Numbered from the stretch's first letter, positions 10,744 to 21,514 are shown. The stretch: 64,000 nucleotides of DNA from Symsagittifera roscoffensis (GCF_963678635.1 NW_026970820.1:1240001-1304000), one strand, 5' to 3'. Translations and numbers: made by a program. Notes: a model not told the origin generated them from the sequence alone.

Positions 10744-13700
10744 TCATAATTTTTTGGTGTCTTTACGCAGAAGTCCCGGAAAGCAAAAATGTATGTTTGT
10801 TTGCAGGGTTTTCATAAGAACTCTCAATTTTTGACAAAACTGAACAACATCCTCTTTGCAATCTGTACGTCTCAAATTGCACACTCTATCCAAAAAATCA
10901 ACACGTTGTTGCCCTGACTCAAAGTTCCACATATAAGCTGCAACTGTCCATGGCTGCATGGCATACAAGTCAGAATCTTGAACCTTACAACTGTTCAAGT
11001 TGCGAAGGTAATCCGTTAGACCAATCTCAGTTTCCCGGATCAGCATGGTTTTCAAATGAGGATCTTTCAATGACACAAACACCATAATGAAGCCCTCAGC
11101 AGTTTTGGGTACGTTAAAGTGGCTACGTAAGAAAGGAGTCGATGGTATTTCAATGGGAGTGCGCTGCAAATGACTATCGCGTATCGCTTTGAAAAATTTG
11201 TAAACTCGCTCTTCGTGTAGATTTCTGGTTTTCAAAACACTTCTGATTGCCTCGAGAGTTGCTTCTTTCTTGCCAACAAAAGTCAAGCAATTCAGAGCGG
11301 GTATTCTACTGCCTATTACAAATAGTTGAGAAGGCAGCCACAAACTATATTTGGACTCCGACACCGAAACTGCTGTTGCCACCTGGGGAAATTCGTCTCC
11401 CAGAATTCTATGACAGTTTGATGCCACATAGTTAGCTAGAGGAACTTGCACTCTCCGAACACTGTTTGCCTTGAATGGTTGCACAAATCCTTTAATTTTT
11501 CGTACTTTCAAAGTGCGCCACTGACGAAATCTTTCGCTTTGAAGGCAGTCAACATTTATATCGGTAGGATTTGTGGCTACGAAAACAGTTATCGAATCTG
11601 CAGTTGAATTTTGATAATCCACAACTGCCAATGATCCTTGTTGAACATTCTCCATGTTGCAACAGAATTGTAGTATTGCCGATTGATATACAAGAATTCT
11701 TGCAGGCATGCGGACGGTACGATCCAAAAATTTTGACACATCGTCTGAGGCTTCACGCCACTGGTGGGAACCAGCTAGCCGTAATTCATCTGAAGCATCT
11801 ATGTGATAAAAAGGACTGCCAGATCTTCGAACGGCGTTAAAGTGCATCTGTACAGCCTCTCTTTCAGCAGACTTCTTACCAAAAATTCTCATTATGGTAG
11901 GCTCAACATCTTCCCAGGTTTCGACGAAGTGACAATGATCAGTAAATAAGGAAACAATTTCCTCGACAGCGCAATCGGGAATTGGTCTCTGCTCCATTAG
12001 ATGAAGTAGACGTTGTCCATGAGGATCAATCATTCTCACAAGGTGTGTCAAAAAGTTAAAGTTGAAGCCATAAAGCAGTGCGGTTGACAAAAAAACATCA
12101 CGGCCGGACACGTTTGGGAGCTGCATACAATCACCGTTCGCTAAAATGAACGTCCCCCCAAAAGGCGCATAGTTATCTTTCACTCGTTGCAAAACTATGT
12201 CCATAGCGGCAAGTAACTCTGCGTTCACTACACTTATCTCCTCCAAAATCACGAACTGCAAACTTGATACCAGATTCAACCGCTTCGGATCACGAGTTAG
12301 TTTCAACACAGCCTCTTCCGCCATTTTCGAGGCACTTAAGTTTTTAACAGGGATCCCGAACAACCTATGAATGTGTTCGCCTCCTAAGTGATTTGCACGT
12401 CTTGCAGCAAGACTTGTAACCATCGATACGAGACCGTTCATCAAGGCGTATGAGAGAACAATTCTGCAAACATGGCTTTTTCCAGAACCAGGAGGGCCTA
12501 ATATAATCTCATTCTTTAGATTCAAAACACCTCGGCGAGTAGTACAACAACGGGTACGAACGCTTCGAATTATGTTATCAATTATAACATCCTGTTCCAC
12601 CATCGATTCAGGTGACTGATACTCGGGATATATGACCTCAGGTATCCATTCAGTTAAACGGTCGGATAAATTTGGCAGCAAAGTTGGTAGATCGTGAACA
12701 TTCAAACTGGCAATATTAGAGAAAAGTGACTGCTGCGATGACTTCAAATGATCTTCAGCCGATTGTTCCATAGCTTCTGTAATATGATCCAACAGAACCG
12801 CGGGAGTGTCAAAATTTACTTCGTTTTCGGCTACGTTGAGCAATTGAGAGAAAGCACTGTCAGCAGCAAGGAGCTTTGCCGAGAATGATAATGAGCCTCC
12901 AGGCAGAAAAATCAATTCTTTAGAAGTGTAAAGGGAAAGCAGAGACAACACATCGGCGCGATTGTACGTTATTCGGTTTTCAATGAGACCACTTTTCTTA
13001 AAGCTGTCTAAAAGTTGATACGAGGAGAAAAGCTCCAATTCTGTTGCAAATTTTCCAAAGCGAAGAACAAATGCAATCAAAAAATTCAAAGCATTTCTTG
13101 GAGATACTGACTTGAACACAATCTCAGGTAACATTTTTGAGTTTTCAGTAGAAAGCCACCAAATTGCTTTAGTTTTCTTGTGGGTACATCTATCTAAGAT
13201 CCTAACATTGTATTTTTTACAGGGAGATGTCGGTTGGTTGTTCAAATACGATTCAATAATGGCAACAGCAGCTTCGTTTATTCGGACCCAATTATTGAGG
13301 CAATCAATCCAAGGGGCAAACTGTTTCATTTGGAAACAATTGGTCAATTCATCAATCTCAAATTTATGCTTACTGAATAAAAAGCATCGGTAGTAGACCT
13401 CCACACTGTCTATACACAACAACTCTGGAGGCCGCAAACTGAATTGAGCAAGTTTGTCATAAAGTTCGGTTTGTCGGCAAATGTCCTCAAGCATGAGGGC
13501 TTGAGACTCGGTTATTCTTCTCCACTGTTCAACCGCTGAATCACGAGATCGCATTTCATTTATTTTGGGGGAGGTGAATGGAGCAGTTCGATACGCAACG
13601 AAACGCTCACCAGCTGCAACATTCGGAATGTGAACAAATTGCATATTTGTTATTACGATTGGTTTTCTTAGAAGCCAATGAGTTCCCTCTGTGATCGATA

Positions 13701-16700
13701 ACAAAGAGCATTCAACTTTTTCAACTTTTCTCTCCCGGGCTTTATCAACTGCAAAAAAATGTTTGACACTGCTCAAATGCCGATTGGTGACACCTTCAGA
13801 ACGTAGCCGAAAGTTCTTTCCGTCTCGACCAGACATGATGTTAGCATCAGCATGTTCTTCTACCTTACTTGAGTAGTAGGTCAAATAAGAGCAACTCATC
13901 TGTGGGTCGGTAGCTAACAGATTGGTGCTGGAGAGTGTAAGAAGAAACAGGTGTGCATTTGTCGCTACAAAATGTTCGCCTTTCGTAGCTGCATACATAT
14001 GCTTTTCACTTTTTAAAATGGAGCTTGGTTGCAACCACTGGGCATCACGGTCTACATATTCAGCCAACCCAAGCTCATGAAGAATCTTCAAAGCTGCTTC
14101 GGGGTAGTAGCGTATCAAGGACATTTTCCAGTTTGCGTGGCTTTCTGGAAAAGGAGGGGTGCGGCAAATTTTGTTTCCCTGTGCATCTTTTCGTTTCATG
14201 CAACGGAACTTACTTTTTTCACAATCGTGCGTATGAAGGGCAACACACAACTCGTACTTGCTAGTCAGATCGGAATAAGATGATAGTAAATTCAGGTTAC
14301 TCTCCATTATAGATTCAAGCTTGTTAAAGATCGTTTTCTTTGCACATTGAATTGAACAGTCCACAGAAAACGTTCCTGGCTCGCACCATATCAAAATATG
14401 ATAATGCGGAAGGTTCCCTGATGTTGTTTGGAATTCTGCTCGAGCCCATATTTTTTTGACTTTTCCAATAATTTTTTCCTTACTATTTTTCAACAAATCT
14501 ATCAAGTGGTAAACACTGTTTGTCCATGCACGGAGGACTGTGCTCATTATTGCGTTCATAGCAGCGGTCTTTTTCTCATCTGGTTCTTTTCGATAAAAAG
14601 AAACAGTGGACTGCATAATCCCCGCCACTCCTGGATTCTTCATTTGATTACATGATAATGTCAAAAAGCAGTCTACAGGATCAGAAGAAACAGCTGCTAC
14701 TAGTTCTCGCAAGTGTATCTCACCGTCGTTGCAATCGTACATCGTCTTAGCACTAAACAGCCTTATTTTTTCATTTCTCATTTGCAATGTCTGTAAGCCT
14801 CTCTTAAAAAAAGACATTGAGTGTTTGGCGCCCAAAGACAAATTTATCAAGCAGTCAACCGCAAACTGAATATATTGGACCGAAGAACTAGTCGGAAGAG
14901 TGAGATCTGTTATTCGTGTAGAGAAATGTTGTAGTAAGTCTTCAAAAAGAAGTCGCTTGGCAGTCTGTTGATCGCAAAACAAAAAAAAAGGCAGAGATCC
15001 TGGAATGGTGCCATCCAATAACTGGTAGTAAAAAATAGAAGGGAATAGCAGTCCTTCTAATTGCATCAATGAAATTGCACACTTTGGCTTTGTTGCTGTA
15101 AAACACTGCAATGCACGACGAAATCTTGCAGTACTCTCATTGGGGAAGCGAGTTCGATGCATAACAGTCATATGAGAGTTTAAAATAGCTTGCACCGGTA
15201 TGATGGACATATCACTAGAGTTATCTGGCACTTCAATTGGAGCTGAGGGCACAGCCGCATCTGTATCCATTGAGGCGTAATGCTCATCTGATATGGGAAT
15301 GGGAGGCACAAAGTACTCATCTGAAGAACTTTCGTCAGAGCATGACTGGTTGCAAAACTTCGGTTCGTTAGTGGACTGCACAGTTCGACGCACACCATAA
15401 TTGAACTCAATTTCTTTTTTTTCACTTTCAATGAAATGATTTTGACACAAAGAAATGAAGCAGTCATTATAAGGACATCGCCATCTAGATTGATTAGGAC
15501 AATTTTTGGTGGAAGAACACAAATAACCACTAGAGCGAAAATCAACACACATCAACAAAGCATGTAGGGGACATTTAACCTTGCTCTGCCCTGACACGAA
15601 AGCCATTGCTGAGACTGGTGGCGTAGGCGCTGCACATGCAAACATGAAACGAACTCTGTTGTTCTGACTACAACTCTCATCAATTTTACTCAATCCTTTA
15701 CAAGGATTTAACAGCCACCAAACATCACTGTCTTCATATCGCAGTCGGATATTGAATGGATTGCCAATTGGGGAAAACTCTTCTAGTAGAAAGTACTTTG
15801 GTCCCAGACCTCGAAATTGTTCCAGCAAGTTCTTTTGGCATCGAGTACCATACCACAGAAACATTTCATCCTCCAAAGGCTGGAGTGATTGGCTGGAGGA
15901 AAGATCGACCACTTTGGTGTAGGTGGTAAGCAATTGAACTAATAATGGGATAGAATGGGAATTTCTTGAATCAAACTGTTCGAATTTGTTAACTTTATTT
16001 TGAACGCTTATTTTATCGTGAAGTAACTCATTAGCAACAAACTTGGAAAGATCGGTTTGTTTTGTAAACAAGTAACTATTAAGTACTCGATTATTGCAAA
16101 ATAAAATATGCAACAAGGACATCACATAATTGGATTTGGTTAGTGATACTGAAGGCAAGGATGGCTGGACACCATTGCGACAAACAGTGTTCAGCATAGG
16201 TTTCACCCAGCGTTCGCCAACATAGTTTTCAGAATCTTGACTGCTTTTGATGGCAAGAGAAACGTTTAATGGTATGAAACTAGCACTTTTGAGAAAAGGT
16301 TGTAACTGGTCAGATGTCAACTTGGCTGATTTTGAGCAGCTAAGGAAAGATTTGGTGGAAACTTGTTCATTAACTGCTATTTCATTCAAATGCTCATCCA
16401 TATCGTTTCTATGGCGAATGAACAAGCCTTCTTTTTCCGGTAAAATGAAATCACTTTTCACGTTGAATCGCCTTTTTGTATGTAAAATTAAAGAACCCAC
16501 ACCCTGGGCACCTCCAGTAGCTTTAGCCATTGTCCATGTACTTGAGAATTCGCCAACTTTCATGGTCGTCGCTGCCCTTAACGAAGGAACAATCGGAGCA
16601 AGCCTGTTTTCATGAGGATGTGACAGCGATCCGCATGTAGGATGGCGGGGAACATGAATCATTCGTAATTTGGTTCCACCGTCATGGTTTCGACACGTTG

Positions 16701-18624
16701 CCACTTGAAGGCCTTTGTCTTCCACAAAAATAGAAGGCCGAAGTAAAAAAGGTAGCTCCGTGTCACAAATGTCTAGATAATCAGGTCGTATACACGCCAT
16801 GGAAGCGTTCACATTTGACTTGAAGCACTTGAAATCTTGCATCATATAATTTAGGAGATGATTGAAGCCAACGCCACCGCACTCGTTCAAAAAAACTGAT
16901 GCCCCACAGAAACATCGAACAGATGGAAAATTGTATTTTTTCATCGCTGTAACATAGTCAGCGCTTTTGTAGGTAGATAAAAGTCGACGAAAATCAATTA
17001 ATTGCCTGGTTACGTCTACAAAAACGTTTTCCGAAAAGGTCAGAAAACCATCTTTTATATCATTTTGTAGATGTGGCACCCAAGACAACAGCAATTGAAC
17101 CGGTAGTTTTGACGATAATTCGATTTTTTTGCGTAAAGTATTGATGACACAAGGCCACGCTGATGGCCATGAGGGTGAAAAGGAAGTGCTGCTGTATATA
17201 GCGCACAGAGAACAAACTTCAACATTTTCGGCGTGAAATTTCGGAAAATACTTTCGTTTACAAATCAATTTTGTCGGCAAAGGCTGTAAAATGATGGGAT
17301 AAAACATGGTTGAAAATCGTTGGCAAGCATCGCATCGGATTTCAACGTTCACAACATTCTTGTCGTTTGTTCTCATTATCTCAAAATCTGTATCGAAGTT
17401 CGCTCTGAGCAAAAAATGGGGAGCTTTTTGGCTCAGTAAATCGTCAACAATGGCAAACTTTGTATTCAAATCTGTACAAGTTAACCGCATTTTTTTTGAA
17501 CCCTTTACTGATGCAGTTTTTCGACGATTTCGTTTTCTCGTTTCATCAACTGGTAAACTGCAATAAAGTTTTTCACCTTTTGAATGCACGGTACTTGTAC
17601 ATGGACGATTGACAAGATTCAGGTTAGTTGACAATAAAGGAGTAACTGAAAAGTTATACACCTTTCGTATTGGCTCCCAATGTCGGTTTTGTAAGGATAG
17701 AAGCATATGGTGTTCTGCCACAACAGGAGGTGTAGGTGAATAGATCATCCAGCGACGGCTTTCATTTACATACACAACTACATGCAAGCAAAATAAATTG
17801 CAGAATGTGCCTATCTCCAGATCACCACCATACGTCCCATTGGTGCTCATCTTTTCTCTTGCAATGTACTCGTGTCCATTTATACAACCATCAGGGCCGT
17901 ACAAATTGTAATGTAAAGGGGTAAAAGGCATCAAGGGAAGGTTTTCACATATTACTGATCTCAGCTGAGCTTCCAAAACGACGGAGTTTGATCCACATAT
18001 CAAAGATGCGAGCGAGCCGAACAAACAATTTCCATTACGAGCTATTGCATAAAACTCAATGGGATAGTCGGAAGGATTCAGTTGAGCTGGCAGCATGTGA
18101 GCAAATTTTCCAAATGGTATATTCATCTTGCGGCAAGCCTCCGCATAAAACATTGTAGTCGGATGATTCAAGACGATTGGCTTTTGCAAGGGAACCGAAA
18201 CTGCTGGTAAATCAATTTCTTCGCTTAAAGCGCGCTGATTAGTTGACTCTTGCACAATATCAGCCTGGGATGAAAGTCCTTTTGTAGCTCCACTGTTATC
18301 AAGTGACAACTCGAAAGTATGCGAGAGCATTAATGAATCTGTCGCCTTATCTTCATTTTCATTTTTACGCGGCAAATCGCAACTATGCGTGTTTCTTGAA
18401 CTGTCATCAATATTTCTCAGAACAAAATCAAAGCGAGTTTTCTGAGGGTCACTATTCATCTCAAATCCCAAGCACTTATCACAAACATCTTCACCGGTTT
18501 TGACAAATCGGACACATTGCTTGCACGTTTTTGTCGGATTTCTCTTCTTCTTTACAGGGCCAGGGTTACTCTCAACACATCCAATGATGAGCAACAATTG
18601 TAAAAGCAATTTGTAGAGAACCAT
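10744..18624 (-). CDS. Helitron Rep-helicase with 2A-like start and OTU domain, copy A
   Basis: This single-exon protein of 2626 residues is the rolling-circle transposase: it should nick DNA, hold the 5' end on tyrosine and unwind the strand. In order I see a hydrophobic start ending GCVESNPGP (residues 15-23), a 2A-like motif; a zinc ribbon (C34, C37, C48, C51); an OTU domain at about 188-320 with NGNCLF (Cys200), YGGDLEI and NRHWEPI (His315); a cysteine-rich finger near 1016-1062; Rep motifs FLTLSCN (about 1320), GNLPHYHILIW (HYH 1407-1409) and YLTYYSSK (Tyr1583/1584); and a PIF1-like helicase with GPPGSGKS (2043-2050), VILEEIS (2128-2129), GDCMQLPNV and a late SRIPALN motif. Oddities are N for the usual D before the OTU Cys-loop and EE in place of DE in Walker B. 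ATG 18624 is chosen because a ttttttcag acceptor lies 9 nt upstream and an in-frame stop precedes it. Confidence 0.93.
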   Translation of the reverse strand: MVLYKLLLQLLLIIGCVESNPGPVKKKRNPTKTCKQCVRFVKTGEDVCDKCLGFEMNSDPQKTRFDFVLRNIDDSSRNTHSCDLPRKNENEDKATDSLMLSHTFELSLDNSGATKGLSSQADIVQESTNQRALSEEIDLPAVSVPLQKPIVLNHPTTMFYAEACRKMNIPFGKFAHMLPAQLNPSDYPIEFYAIARNGNCLFGSLASLICGSNSVVLEAQLRSVICENLPLMPFTPLHYNLYGPDGCINGHEYIAREKMSTNGTYGGDLEIGTFCNLFCLHVVVYVNESRRWMIYSPTPPVVAEHHMLLSLQNRHWEPIRKVYNFSVTPLLSTNLNLVNRPCTSTVHSKGEKLYCSLPVDETRKRNRRKTASVKGSKKMRLTCTDLNTKFAIVDDLLSQKAPHFLLRANFDTDFEIMRTNDKNVVNVEIRCDACQRFSTMFYPIILQPLPTKLICKRKYFPKFHAENVEVCSLCAIYSSTSFSPSWPSAWPCVINTLRKKIELSSKLPVQLLLSWVPHLQNDIKDGFLTFSENVFVDVTRQLIDFRRLLSTYKSADYVTAMKKYNFPSVRCFCGASVFLNECGGVGFNHLLNYMMQDFKCFKSNVNASMACIRPDYLDICDTELPFLLRPSIFVEDKGLQVATCRNHDGGTKLRMIHVPRHPTCGSLSHPHENRLAPIVPSLRAATTMKVGEFSSTWTMAKATGGAQGVGSLILHTKRRFNVKSDFILPEKEGLFIRHRNDMDEHLNEIAVNEQVSTKSFLSCSKSAKLTSDQLQPFLKSASFIPLNVSLAIKSSQDSENYVGERWVKPMLNTVCRNGVQPSLPSVSLTKSNYVMSLLHILFCNNRVLNSYLFTKQTDLSKFVANELLHDKISVQNKVNKFEQFDSRNSHSIPLLVQLLTTYTKVVDLSSSQSLQPLEDEMFLWYGTRCQKNLLEQFRGLGPKYFLLEEFSPIGNPFNIRLRYEDSDVWWLLNPCKGLSKIDESCSQNNRVRFMFACAAPTPPVSAMAFVSGQSKVKCPLHALLMCVDFRSSGYLCSSTKNCPNQSRWRCPYNDCFISLCQNHFIESEKKEIEFNYGVRRTVQSTNEPKFCNQSCSDESSSDEYFVPPIPISDEHYASMDTDAAVPSAPIEVPDNSSDMSIIPVQAILNSHMTVMHRTRFPNESTARFRRALQCFTATKPKCAISLMQLEGLLFPSIFYYQLLDGTIPGSLPFFLFCDQQTAKRLLFEDLLQHFSTRITDLTLPTSSSVQYIQFAVDCLINLSLGAKHSMSFFKRGLQTLQMRNEKIRLFSAKTMYDCNDGEIHLRELVAAVSSDPVDCFLTLSCNQMKNPGVAGIMQSTVSFYRKEPDEKKTAAMNAIMSTVLRAWTNSVYHLIDLLKNSKEKIIGKVKKIWARAEFQTTSGNLPHYHILIWCEPGTFSVDCSIQCAKKTIFNKLESIMESNLNLLSSYSDLTSKYELCVALHTHDCEKSKFRCMKRKDAQGNKICRTPPFPESHANWKMSLIRYYPEAALKILHELGLAEYVDRDAQWLQPSSILKSEKHMYAATKGEHFVATNAHLFLLTLSSTNLLATDPQMSCSYLTYYSSKVEEHADANIMSGRDGKNFRLRSEGVTNRHLSSVKHFFAVDKARERKVEKVECSLLSITEGTHWLLRKPIVITNMQFVHIPNVAAGERFVAYRTAPFTSPKINEMRSRDSAVEQWRRITESQALMLEDICRQTELYDKLAQFSLRPPELLCIDSVEVYYRCFLFSKHKFEIDELTNCFQMKQFAPWIDCLNNWVRINEAAVAIIESYLNNQPTSPCKKYNVRILDRCTHKKTKAIWWLSTENSKMLPEIVFKSVSPRNALNFLIAFVLRFGKFATELELFSSYQLLDSFKKSGLIENRITYNRADVLSLLSLYTSKELIFLPGGSLSFSAKLLAADSAFSQLLNVAENEVNFDTPAVLLDHITEAMEQSAEDHLKSSQQSLFSNIASLNVHDLPTLLPNLSDRLTEWIPEVIYPEYQSPESMVEQDVIIDNIIRSVRTRCCTTRRGVLNLKNEIILGPPGSGKSHVCRIVLSYALMNGLVSMVTSLAARRANHLGGEHIHRLFGIPVKNLSASKMAEEAVLKLTRDPKRLNLVSSLQFVILEEISVVNAELLAAMDIVLQRVKDNYAPFGGTFILANGDCMQLPNVSGRDVFLSTALLYGFNFNFLTHLVRMIDPHGQRLLHLMEQRPIPDCAVEEIVSLFTDHCHFVETWEDVEPTIMRIFGKKSAEREAVQMHFNAVRRSGSPFYHIDASDELRLAGSHQWREASDDVSKFLDRTVRMPARILVYQSAILQFCCNMENVQQGSLAVVDYQNSTADSITVFVATNPTDINVDCLQSERFRQWRTLKVRKIKGFVQPFKANSVRRVQVPLANYVASNCHRILGDEFPQVATAVSVSESKYSLWLPSQLFVIGSRIPALNCLTFVGKKEATLEAIRSVLKTRNLHEERVYKFFKAIRDSHLQRTPIEIPSTPFLRSHFNVPKTAEGFIMVFVSLKDPHLKTMLIRETEIGLTDYLRNLNSCKVQDSDLYAMQPWTVAAYMWNFESGQQRVDFLDRVCNLRRTDCKEDVVQFCQKLRVLMKTLQTNIHFCFPGLLRKDTKKL

Positions 18625-18633
18625 TGTGCAGAC

Positions 18634-18643
18634 CTGAAAAAAC
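18634..18643 (-). promoter_or_regulatory. Splice acceptor upstream of the Rep-helicase start, copy A
   Basis: On the minus strand the sequence ttttttcag ends 9 nt before ATG 18624. It would join a 5' untranslated exon or a spliced leader to the message. I cannot see the donor. Confidence 0.5.
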
Positions 18644-18720
18644 TACGCAATCACAGATGGCTGATATCATTGGCACAATAGTCGAGCAAATTATTAGAGA
18701 GAGGCAACCGTTGCAGAATT

Positions 18721-18726
18721 TTTATT
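18721..18726 (-). terminator. AATAAA poly(A) signal of the companion gene, copy A
   Basis: The minus strand reads AATAAA about 175 bp after the companion-gene stop and about 100 bp before the Rep-helicase ATG. It is kept in copy B. The two genes are close enough that co-transcription followed by processing is also possible. Confidence 0.4.
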
Positions 18727-18898
18727 GTTCTGGAATGAAACAAAATGACATTTTTAAGACTGCTGTTTTGTTACAGCAAGTATCACTTTCAAACAAAAAT
18801 TTTTCATCGCACAAAATGGAAATTTTAAGCGGCTAGCACGGATACAAAAGCTATTGCTTAGTTCGGCGTTTCATATTTGCACTGAACTTTAATCTGGA

Positions 18899-20729
18899 TC
18901 ATTTGTCCTTTCGGAACTTTTTCCTCGCAGATAATGACGAAAGAGAAACATCGTTGTCCTCTTGACTGGAAGATGCATCATCGTCAAACATCTGCCTTGC
19001 TAATCCTGTTTTAGTTCCGGGCTCGTTTTCAGTGCAGGGTTCCTGAATTACATTCCGGCAACTGAGGGAAGGAGAGGGGCCTGAAAAACAAGTATTTATT
19101 TGCGCCACATGAAAACACTTTTGGGATGTTTACTAAAGAAAAAATTGCAACATAGATGCTCAGTACATGAATACGGAGGTTCTTTTTTCCGAGAATTCTC
19201 TATCCCGGAGCCAGTGAGATCCATTGTGGACAAATGGTGCGGTGGAGGTGGGGCAGGAATGACAGATCGTTGCTCATTTACAGATTCAGTGTTATGAACT
19301 CTGATTGACATCGTCTGCAAACGCGTCGCGTACAAAGCTCCAGGCCGGGCCATTTTGAAAACTTCGTGCACCATGTGCGTCGAAGTAGAAGGACCTTGGC
19401 CATCTTTCCATGCGCCGGAAGATTTACCGTCGACTTTGGGCAACTTGGCTGATGTGAACTCTTTACAGGAGGCAAAAGGTTCAGCAGAAGACTCGTCTAG
19501 ACTGGTATCTGCATAAAAAGAAACGGTGAATCCAAATATATGATTATAAGGATAATCTGGCAAAGATACTATATTTTAAAAAGTGAAATAGTTTTAGATG
19601 CACCTTGCTTCAAATATTATTATATCAAATAATAAAGATTTGAACAGAAAAACCTTCCGATGGCGTTCCATATCGCATGTCTATCTGCTCCTCCGTCAGT
19701 GGCTCGTTCGGCTGGAGGTAGCTGATATGGAACACAAACTCTTCAGCTACAGAGTCGTTTTCATTGACTGCTGGCTTAAACCAGCCCTTAATGCGAAAAC
19801 CCTGCTCAGCGTCAATGTTTTCGACCAACTGACGGATCTAAAAACAAAGGAGCCAATAGTACAGAAACAAAAACTTTAATAAACCCCTGAAAACATAAGT
19901 TCGACAAGCATATTTGAACACTTACAGCTTCGTCCATGTCCAAGGGATCAAGTAGAGCGTTACTGAGGGGCCACTTCCGTATGTTTTCATGAATGAATGT
20001 AACCGTTAGCGTGTTGCTAATAATAGATACTTCATCTCGATCCACTGCATCAAATTCATCACACCCAAATGCCAGATGCAGCGACCAATGTTTCAGCGGG
20101 GGAGCTGTGGTACATGCACAGGACAATTTACCAGTTTGCCCATCACATAGAGTGCCGCTGCAGGTGTTATCTATTGGAGATGCTGATACTACAAATACAG
20201 AGCGGGAAACAAAGTCAAAAAAATTGTAAGAAGCTTGTGCGACTTTGTTGGGAGGCTTCACTATAACACTGTTGCTCAACGGAGTGTCAATTGGCAGCAC
20301 AGGATCGGGAACCTTAAGTAACGGGCTTTGAACGATTTGCCCATCGACTCGAGGCAGAATGACGACGGTATCCATGCCTGGTTTCAGTTCCTTACTGTAT
20401 CTCAGAAAGTCCCTCGATGCCTGCTCAGTTTCGGTGAACATCAGCACGACGTTCCGTGTTTCGGGGACTCCAAATGCGTGAAACCGATCGTAGTTTTGCT
20501 GTACAGTTTTTATTTGGGGAGTCGTTTTATTTCCGCGTCGCGGCTCCCAGATGGTAAATTTGCGTTTGTTTGCCGTTGAGTAAAGGTATGTGAGTTTCAG
20601 GAACGTTCGTTTTCCTCGTAGTCGTTTGTCATTGCTAATGAGGTCGCTGTACTGGATCTCCTCGCACATAGCGTTAACTCTCTCTTTACACTTGTCCAGA
20701 TCCCAATCATGCTTCATGAAACCACTCAT
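18899..20729 (-). CDS. Four-exon companion protein of unknown family (possible ssDNA-binding accessory), copy A
   Basis: My gene model has exons 20729-19926, 19837-19654, 19508-19167 and 19080-18899 on the minus strand. Donors are gtaagt, gttttt and gtactg, acceptors are tttttag, tatgcag and tttttcag, and phases are 0, 1, 1, giving 503 residues. The third donor is the least certain. Exon 1 (268 residues) includes LKPGMDTVVILPRVDG (116-130), which could be part of an OB-like barrel, and a cysteine set C190, C195, C204, C206, C223 that could bind metal. The tail is Ser/Asp-rich and ends in basic ARKKFRKDK, a possible nuclear signal. Some Helitrons carry RPA-like genes beside the Rep-helicase; position and fold hints suggest such a role, but I cannot prove the family. 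The ATG follows a tttccag acceptor by 16 nt. Frame and exon lengths are kept in copy B. Confidence 0.72.
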
Positions 20730-21395
20730 TTTCAAGTAAACCAATCTGGAAACGAAGAACACACAAATTTGACTGTCTGAAGTAGCAGCTATAAATCCAA
20801 TTGGACCCTATCTATGAAAACATTGGAAAAAAAACAAGAGAAACAGAATTATTTTCTGCAAACCAACATCACAAAATAAAAAATTTTTTGCAAAAGCCTC
20901 CACTTTCGTAACTTAAAACATAAACTTGACACACCCCTAACTTGACCTTAACAGGAAGAGTTTTCTACTTTTTTAGGTACTACAAAAACATTAGAAGCCT
21001 ACAAACAAATGTAAAATCTGGAAACAAATTACGACTACTACTGCAGTAGAATCAACCTGAGAGGCTGGAGATATGACGTTCGACCATCTGCTTGAAATAC
21101 ACATCAACACATGTGACAAAAGAAGACGTAATGAAAAGCGCTTTCCACTTTTTGCAATGTCATTTATGTGTGGAGCGCGTAGCTATCAAACTATAACCGG
21201 ACGCAGAAAAGTATTGATTAGTGAGTTTTAAATAAAAAAGAAATTGAATTTGAAATTAAATGGAATAACTAGTTTTGATAAAGCCAAAAAAATCATTTTA
21301 CAATGCTGGTGAAACATTGGCGCTGATTAGTGAAGGGACTTTACAGTATATATGCAACTGAAAGAATAGTAAGAAAAATGAAAAATAGTTTTTTG
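20730..21395. other. Presumed promoter and 5' region of the companion gene
   Basis: The stretch is AT-rich with no open frame. On the minus strand a tttccag acceptor (20746-20753) ends 16 nt before the ATG, and CCAATTGG lies about 60-70 bp further upstream. I cannot place a transcription start. Confidence 0.35.
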
Positions 21396-21480
21396 ACCGG
21401 CTCTGGACTCGAACTCTCTCATTTCGCTCGTGAGTGAAATTAACAACAGAGCACATACCTATTGCGCCAACTGTTCTCCT
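21396..21480 (-). tRNA. tRNA-like sequence e (Asn-GTT-like), copy A
   Basis: The minus strand has a perfect A-box TGGCGCAATAGG, a GTT in the anticodon region (TTGTTAAT) and B-box AGTTCGAGTCC. About 15-20 extra nucleotides lie between the anticodon arm and T-arm, and this insert varies between copies. T5 runs follow. Some 60-90 bp upstream lies the module TATATAGG...GCGCTCTC that also precedes sequences f1-f3. Confidence 0.45.
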
Positions 21481-21514
21481 TACAGCGCTGTTCTGAAATT
21501 TGTCTATCATGTTT

